NCBI GenBank assembly: GCA_028386065.3
Contig: JAKUCV010006736.1
Coordinates: 1-64,000 of the forward strand
DNA from: Turnera subulata
Lineage: Eukaryota; Streptophyta; Magnoliopsida; Malpighiales; Passifloraceae
Reading direction: 5' to 3'
Length of the DNA: 64,000 nucleotides
The notes under the pieces are model-generated. The model was not told the origin of the DNA. It made no database searches and worked only from the letters and a program-made list of their open reading frames with translations. How positions within the stretch are numbered: position 1 is the first letter of the stretch; each line of letters begins with the position of its first letter. A program made the translations under genes and the position numbers. Below are positions 46,374 to 58,730 of this stretch, piece after piece.

Positions 46374-48507
46374 GGAAATGTTTTCACAACTGTATTGGAT
46401 CTTGAGTAGTAGAAGACATGCAAGTTACTAGGAAACTACCAGATGGAATTCAGGAAGTTGCATGAAACTTATCAATGGAAAAGAAAAGGGCCTTGGATAG
46501 TTATGAAGAAAGATTTGAAAAGAGACAGGTGTGGTGTCATGAAAGATGCAGGAACATGGAGAAGCAGAGAGACAGGAGAGAGATAGTCCAGGTGGTATAA
46601 ATGAGGGGAGGTGTTAAACAGGGACATGTAAGCCTTGAAATTCAATGAAACTGTACTCTTTTTTAAACAATTCTTCTTTTTTTTTTTTCCAAGGACAGAA
46701 AGTCTGAGCTAAGAGGGCGTAGTTGGTGAATTTTCTTTCTTGTTCCCATGAGAAAGTGCCTCGATTATTGTATTAATTTTTAGTTTTCCAGTGACTGCAG
46801 TAGTGTGTACACTGCTATAAAAAAATGGAGTGTTTTAGAATTACTATAACATATAGTTAGTCTCAGCCTCTCAGGGACGGGTGCCCACAATAACATCATC
46901 TGTGAGGCTTCACATTTTTATCGATACAAATGGGAACCAAACCAAGACAACCAATAGCATATGTAGCTGTCAACTATATATATTGTCTTTTAAATTAAAA
47001 GACGGTTCTTGATCAATAGTCAAAATATTTTTTTTTATGCAAAATCAACCCACACTGTGTTCTCCCCAAATTACTCGTAAAAACCGGTATATGCTGTAGC
47101 AGCTGTAGGCTTTGATACCTAAACCTTGATTGTATGCATCATTTAGAAGATACTAGTATATATTGAGGTGGACAAGGAGATCATAGCAGTACTTAAATTA
47201 CTCTGATTAATGCATTTTATCCTCTAGTGAATTCTCAATCATGCTGCAGTGATGGCCCAACAAATAAATTGACATCATTATATCGATTCAAAATTAAACT
47301 AACGAAAGGGAACCTAGCGCACACTGTATATTCAAATTACTTAAACTCGTGGGTATATTATGTATGATGCGACTTCGCATAGAAATGATTCAAGGCCTTG
47401 ACTTTCCACACACTACAAATCCATTCTCAATAATCATCAAATCATATAGCAAAAAAATGTCCCGACAGCCACATGCAGGCCACCATATACATTGCTTCCC
47501 TTATATTGACTCAGAATTGCAATGTAGACATGCATCTAACTTTTGCATTTTCTTTTCTTTCTTTTGTAAAAAGAAACTTTTTTGTTTTGCATTTTTTAAC
47601 ATCTTATAATAAAAACAAACCTTTCTCTCCCTCTTCCCTAATTTGAAACCTTCTAGACGTAATATCCATAATGCACACCACACTGCACATTGATTTGGAA
47701 GGAAATTTTTCCAAGTGGGTCCCACAAATGAAGGGTTTAGTCAAAGAGGATTATATGAATGTCACTCAGGAAAGTCAAATACGTGTGTGAAGAAATCGTA
47801 TATAGAGTAGGAGGACCGACACAATCCCAACCTACACAGCCTACATGTTGACAAAGGAACAGAAAGATAAGCTGCAAAGTAGTACTACTGTATTATGTAT
47901 AGGCACTTTCAAAAAGTTTGCACTCTGGAGTCAAAACTTGTAGCCTGTGCCAAATAAACCTCCACTTTTCTGCACAATTTTCTTCATTTTTGTAAACCGT
48001 GCAAAACTTTCTCATTCTGAACGTTTGGTAGAAAAAGAAAGAAAGTTAAATGACCTTTGCTTGCTACTAAGAAAAGAATATTTGTCTTGACAAACGGGAA
48101 GATTTGAGTATTTATGCTTGATGGTAGATAGGAGTGGCATAAGAACTGTTGTAATTAATTAATGGCCTCCGTTTCAATCTCGGCCTCTTAATTTGTTTCT
48201 TGTTAACTTGCATAATTAATAACCATTTTTGGTTCTGTGATCACTTTCTATTCAGCAGAAAAAACAACATGAAGTTGAGATCAAATAAGTCTTTATTCCA
48301 CATCTTCTAAAAAAATTCTTTATTCCACATGAAATGTTTTCATAAGATGTCACTTTGGGTTTGCTATGTTGTTGCGTACATCAGAGATATTAGTTTTTAC
48401 TGGCATATCAATCAAAGAAGAAACAAATTAAAACGAAGCATGAGTTGTGTCTAGCTAGCCACACGTACAATTCATGCCTCTCGATCGGTCTATGCATGAC
48501 CTATTAG
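46374..48507. other. ATL1-like upstream region and intergenic DNA
   Basis: The left part should hold the 5' UTR and promoter of ATL1-like (minus strand). I could not place a TATA box. The remainder is AT-rich, with ORFs at 47349-47609 (plus) and 47501-47725 (minus) that match no family. It ends at attag (48503-48507), the target-site duplication of the TRIM-Copia compound. Confidence 0.45.
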
Positions 48508-49145
48508 TGTTGGGTGTTCAAGTATGAATAATCGTCCCACATCGGATAGAAAGAGACCAAGTAAGTAAAATATAAGTGGAATGGACCCATGTACCCAATG
48601 CCTTAAGGTTTTGGGTTACTTTGTGGTGTCCAAGCCTACGAGTGTGTATCTCACTTGGACCTTGCTTGTTTTCTCCCTAATTTGCGGGCTACTCCCGGCG
48701 CTTTACTTGCTAACAAGTGGTAGCGGAGCCAGGTTCGGCTGTGATCGATATTGATACGCGACATGGTTTGCCCTGTGGTTGCTGCCCCGGCTAGTTGTGG
48801 AGTTGTAAGGCGTAACTCTTGAAAACCAAAGAGATTGGCAGGCGCGTGCTCCTTTGTACACGGGTTTGGTGTTGTGAAGCGGGCTCTTGAGGATGTCGCA
48901 GCCCGATGTGGAAGAAACTCACACTTGAGGGGGAGATTGTTGGGTGTTCAAGTATGAGTAATTGTCCCACATCGGATAGAAAGAGACCAAGTGAGTAAAA
49001 TATAAGTGGAATGGACCCATGTACCCAATGCCTTAAGGTTTTGGGTTACTTTATGGTGTCCAAGCCTACGAGTGTGGATCTCACTTGGACCTTGCTTGTT
49101 TTCTCCCTGATTTGCGGGCTACTCCCGGCGCTTTACTTGCTAACA
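48508..49145 (+). mobile_element. TRIM (terminal-repeat retrotransposon in miniature)
   Basis: Two 208-bp LTRs (48508-48715 and 48938-49145), tgttgggtgttcaag...ctttacttgctaaca, flank a 222-bp interior. The interior begins with a tRNA-Met-like primer site (tggtagcggagccagg, from 48718) and ends with a polypurine tract (gagggggagat). LTRs contain gtcccacatcgg, common in plant TRIMs. There is no coding capacity, so movement needs proteins from other elements. ACTTGA (48923-48928) pairs with TCAAGT (48948-48953) around the purine tract and LTR start. The right end runs straight into a Copia LTR. A sister copy is at 63012-63747. I saw no 5S rRNA-like part, so it is not Cassandra. Confidence 0.88.
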
Positions 49146-52100
49146 AGTGGGCAATAACTATCGCGATAACAGTATACGCAGCGGAAATAGATATCAAATT
49201 ACCCAATGAAACTTCCCTATCAACTGAATATCTTAGAAGCAAGCAAATACCAGCAAAATAGAATCAGCGAGCAGACAAATCAACAACCACAAGAGACACC
49301 AAATTTTTACGTGGAAAGCCCCTTCAAATCGAAGAGTAAAAACCACGGGACCCAAGGTCCATCAAATCAACTCCACTATATCAGAAGTATCTTACAAAAC
49401 CTCCCTCCAAAAGGTACTAATAGCACCACCAAATAAGAGAGTGTAGATAACAACACTACAACAAAGAACAAGAAGAGTTACAGAGAAATTCACCAAAAGC
49501 TGCAGCTGAATTTTGACCTCCCAAAGTAACAACTCCACAACTCCAAATTCGATCTCTACCGTTCAGATTTTAGCTAAACGTGTCTGAAACCTCCTTACAA
49601 AATTTCAACTTGATCCAACGGTTAACAAAACGGGAACATGGCTTTGAACAAAGCTGGGCAGAATAGAAAAAAGTTGCCGCAAAACCTGAACTTTCTCTGA
49701 TAACGAAAAACTTCTTATCTATAGTACTTTTTTCTGAAAAATTATTATTATTTTCAGAGTTAGTATAATATATATACCAAGTATAGTGGGTTCTAAAGAT
49801 GGACCAATCCATATTGGGCTATTTTCCACATAGGAGGGAAACCCAAAAACCTAACAATTCTCCCCCTTCCCGACTAGGTGGAGGAAATCGCCATCCCAGC
49901 GACTGAACAACAATCTTCAAACTTCTTCTTTGGCAGAGCTTTTGTCATCATATCAGCACCATTATCATCTGTATGTATCTTCTCAAGCTTAAGTAGCTTA
50001 GAATCCAAAACATGTCTAATCCAATGACATCTAACATCAATATGTTTAGACCTTCCATGAAAAGTAGAGTTTTTACTAAGATGAATGGCACTCTGACTGT
50101 CACAATGCAACAAATATCTCTATTGTGTAAAACCAAGCTCTTGCACAAACCTCTTCATCCATAGCATCTCTTTACTTGCTTCAACGGATGCTATAAATTC
50201 TGCTTCAGTAGTAGACAAAGCAATACACTTCTACAATCTAGATTGCCAAGTAACTGCTCTCCATGCAAAGGTAATCAGATAACTTGAAGTAGATTTTCTA
50301 GTATCTAAATCTCCAGCCATATCAGAATCAGTGTAACCCATTAAAGTAGGCTTCCCTGTTCCAAAACAAAGACTAAGATTAGAAGTACCACAAAGATACC
50401 GCATAATCCACTTCACAGCATTCCAATGCTCTCTCCCTGGATTAGAAAGAAATCTACTAACTGTACCAACTACATGAGCAATATCAGGTCTTGTGCAAAC
50501 CATTACATACATCAAACTGCCTACTGCAGATGAATAAGGAATCCGTGACATATCGTCCTTCTCTTGCTCACTAGAAGGACACTGCTTCTTACTCAACTTA
50601 AGATGTACACCAAGGAGTGTACCTACCACTTTTGCTTTATCCATTTTGAATCTTTGGACCACCTTTTCAATGTAGCTTTGTTGTGATAGCCATAACTTCC
50701 TTGCTGCTCTATCACGAATAATCCTTATCCCAAGAATCTGCTTTGCTGGTCCTAAGTCTTTCATGGCAAAAGACTTGCTTAACTCTTGTTTCAACTTGTT
50801 AATTCGAGAAGCATTCTTACCAACAATAAGTATATCATCAACATAGAGCAGCAAAATAACAAAATCATCATCAGAGAATTTTTGCACAAAAACACAATGA
50901 TCAGAAGAGGTCTTCTTGAAACCTTGCTCTTTCATAACAGAATCAAATTTTCTGTACCATTGCCTGGGAGCTTGCTTCAAGCCATATAGACTCTTCCTCA
51001 ACCTGCAAACAAAATTCTCTTTACCTTTGACTTTGAATCCTTCTGGCTGCTCCATGTATAATTCTTCTTCCAAATCACCATGAAGAAAGCTGTCTTTACA
51101 TCCATCTCGGTCACCATCCAATGCGACAGCAGGAGATAAATTGACAACATATGTCACTGTGTTGAGTGCTTCAGCCCAAAAGGATCTTGGCAGTTTTGCT
51201 TCTGCAAGCAAACATCTGAGTCTCTCAATCAATGTCCTGTTCATCCTTTCAGCTAGACCATTCAACTGAGGAGTTTTTGGAGGAGTTTTCTGATGTCTAA
51301 TACCTTGCTCCCTGCAATAACTGTCAAATGGACCACAGTACTCACCACCATTGTCAGTACGAATGCATTTGATCTTCTTGCTTGTCTGTCTTTCAACCAA
51401 GGCCTGAAATTCTCTGAATTTATCAAATACCTGATCTTTGGTCTTCAAAGTATAAACCCAGAGCTTCCTTGAATGGTCATCAATAAAAGTCACAAAATAA
51501 AGTGCACCACTTTTAACATACTCCATTGTCACAACACCATTAGGAGCAAAATTGGCCAAAGAAATACGAAGAGTTTCCCAAGAATCTGGCAAAGTGTTCA
51601 ATAACCAAAGTCCTTGTATCTCTTCGTCAAACTTAACTCCCATTCCAATTAACTGATCAAGGATACCCTGAAAATCATTCACATGATCTAAAATAGAGCC
51701 ACCTTCCTTGTATCTCAAATTCATCAACTGCTTCAACAAGAACAACTTGTTGTTGCCAGTCTTTGAAGCATACAATGTCTCCAGCTTATCCCACAAACTT
51801 CTAGCATGTGTCTCATTAACAATGTGATTCATAACATTGTCTTCTACCCATTGCCGAATATAGCTGCAAACCTGTTGGTGCTCAAACTCCCAATCCTCGT
51901 CAGACATAGAATCAAGTTTCTTCGAACCAAACACTGGCAGATGCATCTTTTTCACAAACAAAAGATCTCTCATCTTACCTTTCCACTTGTGATAATTAGC
52001 TCCATTCAAACATACCATCTTGCTAACATTAGCCTCCATATTCAGTTATACAGCTGACAACCAAAGCTCTGCTACCAGATGTTGGGAAGTAAAGCGGATA

Positions 52101-52787
52101 ACAGTACACGCAGCGAAAATAGATATCAAATTACCCAATGAAACTTCCCTATCAACTGAATATCTTAGAAGCAAGCAAATACCAGCAAAATAGAATCAGC
52201 GAGCAGACAAATCAACAACCACAAGAGACACCAAATTTTTACGTGGAAAGCCCCTTCAAATCGAAGAGTAAAAATCACAGGACCCAAGGTCCATCAAATC
52301 AACTCCACTATATCAGAAGTATCTTACAAAATCTCCCTCCAAAAGGTATTAATAGCACCACCAAATAAGAGAGTGTAGATAACAACACTACAACAAAGAA
52401 CAAGAAGAGTTACAGAGAAATTCACCAAAAGGTGCAGCTGAATTTCGACCTCCCAAAGTAACAACTCCACAACTCCAAATTCGATCTCTACCGTTCAGAT
52501 TTTAGCTGAACGTGTCTGGAACCTCCTTACAAAATTTCAGCTTGATCCAACGGTTAACGAAACGGGAACGTGGCTTTGAACAAAACTGGGCAGAATAGAA
52601 AAAAGTTACCGCAAAACCTGAACTTTCTCTGATAACGAAAAACTTCTTATCTATAGTGCTTTCTCTGAAAACTTATTATTATTTTCAGAGTTAGTATAAT
52701 ATATGTACCAAATATAGTGGATTCTAAAGATGGACCAATCCATATTGGGCTATTTTTCACATAGGAGGGAAACCCAAAAACCCAACA
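49146..52787 (-). mobile_element. Internally deleted Ty1/copia element (minus strand), joined to the TRIM
   Basis: The right LTR is 52080-52787 (708 bp, acting as the 5' LTR on the minus strand), followed by a primer site (tggtagcagagc read on minus, from 52077). The left LTR is about 49148-49856, almost complete but lacking its last few bases at the TRIM junction. A purine tract (gggaagggggagaat on minus) precedes it. The interior holds one long gag-pol ORF with two deletions. The right flank attag (52788-52792) equals the left flank of the TRIM, not a flank next to this element's own left LTR. LTR-internal sequence agreement suggests a rather young insertion. Confidence 0.88.
49874..52039 (-). 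pseudogene. Copia gag-pol ORF with two internal deletions and two in-frame stops
   Basis: From the start codon at 52039 a 602-codon reading frame contains the gag part (residues 1-178, UBN2-type), integrase core (about 178-305, with F-I-D-D-H-S, R-T-D-N-G-G-E-Y and L-A-E-R-M-N-R), RT (about 320-560, with Y-V-D-D-I-L-I) and the RNase H start (Y-T-D-S-D-M-A-G). The zinc knuckle, protease and integrase zinc region are missing at residue ~178, and integrase C-terminal plus RT N-terminal parts at residue ~310. RNase H goes on in the same frame after TAG codons at about 50219 and 50117, ending at 49874. It cannot make a working set of enzymes. Confidence 0.88.
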
Positions 52788-54062
52788 ATTAGGAGTATTT
52801 TCAAAATGAAAAAAAGAATAATGCAAATAACAGCTCACAATCTAATAGAACAAGTTTTGTTTTTGATAAACCATCATATTTTATTTTTTAGAATAAAGAG
52901 TCACACAGATTGTATCGGGACAACAACATCAGTCGTTTTGCCAATGATCATATGCCCGTATAGAATTTTAACTCTGGAAATTAACCAAACAAATCTTCTC
53001 TTTGAAGAATTCTATAACTTTAATGAGCGCCCCAAGTTTTGCAGTCCAAATCGTAGCTTTTGCTTTATACAAACAGTGTTGATCACAGTCGTTCTCTAAA
53101 AAATTCTTTTGTGATAAGTTCACCAATCTTCTAAGTAGCTTCAAATTCTTTATATTGAAGATCATTTAAGACTTGATTAGTATTTGAATTTTTTAGAATC
53201 AGGGACTTGAACAAGTTTTAGTGGGGCTAAACAATCCTGGTGATTGATTTGACTCCATATTGTCCTTTGCAAGCCAAAAATTAATTTCTTAATAACGTCA
53301 CTGATAACTCTATGATAGCCACGAACTTCAAGAAAATCAGAAGAGTTTTACCGGTCAATATTGGTGTATCATCCTTATGTCACTTCTCATTGGGGTGCTC
53401 ATTTACAAAATTTTCCAATCTACCCTGTCCTACTGGGTCCTATCAATCTCTGGGTGCTCTGGTCTAACTTGGTCTGCAAGTCAAGTTCGTTGACTTGAAA
53501 CTTGAAATAGTCCCGGATGTGGAACAGGTCTAATTTTAAACCCAAAAATTTCCATGTTGGAAATCAATTTAATGTTTCGAACTATATTAGAAGCATGTGT
53601 TATTTGGTAATTTAACTTTTTACCGTTTATATACTTAATTAGAATTTCTCTCCGTCACTTTAGGCATAAGATTGAAAAGGGAAGTCCAATTCATATTCAT
53701 ATCCACATATTCATTACTGGTACCCTCCTGAATCATATAGATATAACCATCTTTATTTCAGCCCACACGGACAGAAAGTGAAAATTTTGAGAACTAGCTA
53801 GAAAGAAAGTGGAATTAATTGATCCTGTTATTGTTTTTTTTAACGAGAGACACATTGCTAGTAACACACTATAGAACTAGGCCGGATCAATGTGGTTCAA
53901 AGTCTAGAATTCAAGAATCATTTGCTAATAATCTTTAGCACAAAATATCTTGCTCATACACATTTGTGGCCAAAGTCATGTTTAGAAATTACATATGGAC
54001 TCCAAAAAGAAAAATTAGTAGCTTACAATTACATGTGAGCCAGGTGAACGACGTCCCATCTA

Positions 54063-54264
54063 CACGTGGAATGACTCGGGCAAACATCCGACGTGTCAAG
54101 TCACGTGGGCCATCGGCATTTTACAGGGTTTGTGGTCACGTGGCTGCCAAAAGTCGGTCAAATCCAGATTTGCGGTACACTGGTATTCTGGTACTTCTAC
54201 ACTTTCTACTTTCGGGGGTCACAGTTTACGGGCCAGGCGTCGGATTTCCATGTGGGCTCACGTG
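54063..54264. promoter_or_regulatory. Cluster of four palindromic G-boxes (CACGTG)
   Basis: CACGTG occurs at 54063-54068, 54102-54107, 54137-54142 and 54259-54264, with a further gacgtgt at 54090 and gacgtc near 54050. G-boxes are binding sites for bHLH and bZIP factors, and CACGTGG/C variants match ABA-response elements. Such density looks like a promoter or enhancer. No gene start was found close by; the next confirmed gene is the ERF at 58.7 kb. Confidence 0.45.
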
Positions 54265-55719
54265 CGGTGAAAGCCGTCCATGCAAATATTCAGCTTTACC
54301 AATCAATCTCTTCTTCTTCATTGCTTATTTTATTTTTTTTGCTCTTTTCTTTTTCAATCACAAAGAAAAAATGACCCAACAAGTAAAGTGTACTCAAACT
54401 GAGGGAGGATCTTAGGTACATACTACTATATAGTTGGTCATGGCAATCGGGTGAAGGAGGCATCTTGATTCTTTCACCGAAAAGGTTTACTACGTTTTAA
54501 GATTAGTCATTATGTCTTTTGGCTTGCTGTTAATCGAGCAACTAATATAATTAATTAATCCCCCAAGGCAGGTTTTGACTTGTCTGATGTGTGAACCCAA
54601 CGTGACACACATCAAACAAAATGTTTATGTTTGAAACTTTCCTGCGAATACATTTGTGCTGTTAGTGCGTAGCATGGCAGATGATATGTCAAAAAAAAAA
54701 TTGGCAGACAGGTAGCTATAGGCTACCTAAACTTATTCAATGTGAAAAGTAACGAATTTTTAAGAAGTCAAACATAAAATTAAGCTCATATAAAACGTTT
54801 AAAAAATGTACTATAAATTTCAGCCACTATACTCTCCTCTTGTAATTTTCATCGAGTCAATGATTTTCTTCTCTTTCTTAACAATTTTTTTATATGGATA
54901 TTACGTAGTTTGCAGTGTTTCTAGCCTAAGGACGATACCAGTTTTCCGTTGTTTTCAGATATTGTTCTCGGATAACATTGAATGAATAGAAAAGGCAAAA
55001 CTCTCAATTGAGTGTTTTATGGCTGGTCAGTTTAGGGCATGCGTTTCAATTAACCTATGTTATTAATCCGGTCAATTAAGCACTTATGTTTGTCGATTTT
55101 GGTCAATTTATCCTATGTCAGATTTAAGTAAAAATTGACAGTTTGATATTTTTTTCAGCGTAGAAAAATATTGATAAGTAGAACTAAATAGAAAGACGGT
55201 CAATGGATCTATGTGCTATATATTTATTTTTCTGTTTCGCTAGAGACAACACAGTTTGAAGAGAAAATATTAAAAATTTGGAAAAAGAAGTAACGTATTG
55301 GCGGTGGTGTAGGGGTAGGCTGAAGATTCCTAAGGTCTATAGGAATCTAATCCCTTAGCTATTTATGTCCACTAGAATCCATCGTCGTCTGTTTTTATTA
55401 ATTCTTTTTTAAAATAATTTTTTTTGGATTGACATACATATATAAGAAATATGTGTTGCAGTGTCGTTAAATTTAAATCAAAGTAAAGAAAATGTCGGGC
55501 CAGTTGAAATAGTTCCACTGATCATAAGCACATTAAGATGCTCTCAATTATTTCTTTATGGAGAATCTTTGCTTGGCAAGACTCACATCAGCTAGATTTT
55601 CCATACAAATTTCACAATGTTTGGATCTTTGCATTCTTAAGCACTTGAGAGGCTCAAGAGGACAGGGTTTTGGGGATGCTGTTAGAAGATAGGGAAACGA
55701 AATGCATCCAGACAAACCG

Positions 55720-56640
55720 GAAGTAGAAATTTGCAAACCAATCAGATTTAAACAGATACGAAATTTGTTTAGTTTAGCCCACTTGAGAAGTTGGATTGGG
55801 CCTAGTTAGCAGCTAGACAGTGCTGTCTCCACAGTGCATCAAATTCTTCAACACCTACTTTCTACAAAATGGAAAATGATGCATTCCTGCTAAGAAGTTT
55901 CTTCCTTGCCACTTTTAGAATGTTGTGGTTGTGGTGTTTTATTTAATTGGCACGATAGGCAACTGAAGATCTGAATATGAATACTCTTTTTGTTCTTATA
56001 GTTGGCCAAATATTACTGGTCAAAATAGAGGTTAGATATGGTAGAAATGGGACAAAAAGGAATGGAATCATGCAATCTTGTCAAAGTAGATATCTAGCGG
56101 GTTTTGTCTTCTGGATTATGTATTATTGTTTTATTATAGCAATTTGTTGGTCCAAGCAAAGCCCAATTTGGCTCTGGTGATGGTGAACTTTCGGCTGGTT
56201 TGGAGATATATTATTAAATTAAAGGGAATTAATATATACGTACACGCAAGAAGGCAAATGAAAAACCTCCTGTTAAAAGATTTAAGTACAAGAATACCAA
56301 TCTGCAAACCAACCAGGTTTAGACAGAAACAGAACAATGATATTCAGCCTTGTCAGGGGTTGGATTGGGCCTACTCACTCAATAACTTGATGATGTATCT
56401 TTCTGTAGTCTAATTTTTAATTTGCACATTGTTTTATGGTGCATCTAATTCTTCAACACCCACTTTCTACAATTAGTATTGCCTTCCCTCTTAAGATGCT
56501 TTTTCCTTTGGCCTTAGAATGTAGAGTTTCTATATATATAAAATTGGCATATTGTGGGCAACTGAATATTAGTTACTCTTTTGGTTCTTATACTTGGACA
56601 AATATTATTGGTCAACTAAACTAATTAAGCCTTTTTTGGA
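55720..56640 (+). repeat. Diverged direct duplication (two ~340-bp units)
   Basis: Unit 1 (about 55720-56060) and unit 2 (about 56290-56640) share, in order, tgcaaaccaa, ttggattgggcctag/ctac, gcatcaaattcttcaacacc, ctttctacaa, ttagaatgt, aattggca, ggcaactgaa, actctttt and aatattactggtcaa. Spacers vary. The content is unknown; ORFs are not conserved between the units. Confidence 0.65.
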
Positions 56641-58623
56641 TAGAATATAAACTTATAGACTTATATTATTGAAACGGGACTAAAGGGAATAGAATATAAT
56701 CTTAGCGACACCGGTTTTTTCTTATTGATATGCCATATATGTATTGTCCTCCCGCTTCGTTTGTTCCGCAGCATTGTTGGTCCAAGCAAGCAAGAGATCG
56801 AATCACAGAAACTAAAGCTTCTTTTTCTATACTGAAAAGAAGATGCAGAAAAAGATACAGATAAATAATGTTATTAATGATTAAATTACTTATGATAAAT
56901 TGTATCTGTACAATCCACACAAAGACTGGAAAGCGTCCAAGCAAGCAACCTTATTCTCTATTAAAAGAAGAAACACATATATAACGTCCCTTAATCTATG
57001 TGTGAATTGCCTGTAGACTCTATGCAATCGCATCAAGATCGAAGCTTGACAAATTCCGTCTGCATCGAATAATTTTGAGTGTCCAAATGCAATGGATAAA
57101 AAACCAGTTACATTAATTGTCATGTTACCTCATACGAAAATTAATTAGCAGCCAGCGATTGCAATGTTCATTAGCCCAAAAATTAAGTTAGTGTATAATA
57201 GTAACTTCTTTTTTTCAATGCAAAACTCTAAACCTTTATTTCCATTACATGGAGATCATCCGCCTTATGTAATAAATTTGAAGATTCTTTGCGTCACAAA
57301 AAGCTTTCAGCTTCACGATCAATTCATGAACCAAATAAAACAGCCTTCCTCATGGAACCCACAGCATTATGGATTATTGACTACATGGGTTACCTTCCGT
57401 ACACCGAATTTATGTTAACCACAAGCTAGATTATGTCCCTGGACCATTGTATACTAGCTAGTTTCTGGACCAGCATTGTCTTGTCTGTTAACACTCTCAT
57501 TATTTGGATAAAGAAAGCACTATATTCGATATGTCATTGAAGTTAGCAGTCCTTTTCGGTTGCTTATTAGTGACCAATGAAATTGAACCTCAAAAGAGGA
57601 AGGGGAAGAACCAATATAGGTAGGCTTTTATAGTAATTATTCTGATGTAAGCAAATATGACCTCAAGTCTCAACACACGAGGACGTCACTGGTGGATTTT
57701 AGCTTATCTATGGTACAATTTTTTTTTGGGCTTTTTTATAGTAACAAAACTAGCTAGTCATTAAACAAAGCAACACACGAAGTCCTGTCCTGTGATATTA
57801 TGGTCATGTACGCATCTTCAATTGCACGTTTCTTGTGTATCATACGCATGGATGTGTTACAATTCAATAGTGGGCAGTGGGTATGCTCAGATGGCATGGT
57901 ATTGGCATTCCTCCTATTGAATCTCTACAGATAGAAATACATGCAAAAAGTTTTATTTTCTGGATATATGTGGTGTCTTGAAGGATATTCCAGGGTATAG
58001 CATTGGGTTATTTTTATAGAACTATTCCAAGGTATTGATATAAACAACACATTTTCTCTGCTTATGTCAAATATTGATAAGAGAGTATGATATGGCCCTC
58101 AGAATCGCCAGTATTTTCACCTTATATGAACGGAAGACCTTGAATTATTTTTGGTTCTAGAGCTAGTCAACTAAAGCACCCAATGATCAAATAGAATTTT
58201 TCTAGACATTCGAGTCGAATTAAACCATGAAATGCCAATTAATTAAACATAAGAAAAACACCACAGATGACATCAACTATGACATCACCAATAATAGACG
58301 AATGTGCTTACCAGTACCCCGGGCCAAGGCCATGGATTTTCCCTGGCCAGGCTTAATTTGTCGAATAAATGAGAACTTAGTGATCTAAAAAGTGACGAGA
58401 ATATTCAGAGCAGAAGTGAAGAGACCAACAAAAGGGGTGCCCTCTAAAACACCAAAGCCACCACCTTGACCATCCAGATACACTGGACCAAAACTGCACA
58501 CGTAGGACCTGCCTGACAAATTTGCCCAAACAATTCTCATCCAGTAGATTCTCCACATGGACAAACGATGTTGAGTTTCAAATCCGGCCAAACCCAGATA
58601 TTGACCAGCTGACCTTTTCCTCC

Positions 58624-58640
58624 CATATATATATTCTGTT
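58624..58640 (+). promoter_or_regulatory. TATA box of the ERF gene
   Basis: catatatatatattctg lies about 100 bp before the ERF start codon (58731), the expected distance for a TATA box plus a short 5' UTR. Confidence 0.4.
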
Positions 58641-58730
58641 GCCAGGTAGACATTAGCCATGCAAAAAATACAAACAGCTGCAAACCCAAAAGGCCATACA
58701 TACACAGCTAGCTAGCTACTGTTGATCATC

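Larger units (their letters stand above)
52793..58730. other. Intergenic region upstream of the ERF gene
   Basis: There is no supported gene. ORFs of interest only by length are 53966-54415 (149 codons, plus) and 58385-58705 (106 codons, minus); neither matches a family, and the latter lies over the ERF promoter. The region contains the G-box cluster (54063-54264), a diverged direct duplication (55720-56060 and 56290-56640) and AT-rich DNA. I could not assign element ends. Confidence 0.45.

Noticed and set aside
48508..49145. Possible Cassandra element with 5S rRNA in its LTR
   Set aside because: No 5S-like promoter or body could be read in the LTRs; only the general gtcccacatcgg motif is shared.
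53966..54415. 149-codon ORF
   Set aside because: No recognisable domain, no codon pattern, and it covers the G-box cluster; more likely regulatory DNA.
58385..58705. 106-codon minus-strand ORF upstream of the ERF
   Set aside because: It covers the ERF promoter and TATA box, and has no family.
58722..58730. Upstream extension of the ERF start (TTG ATC ATC)
   Set aside because: It would begin at TTG; plants start at ATG, which lies at 58731.
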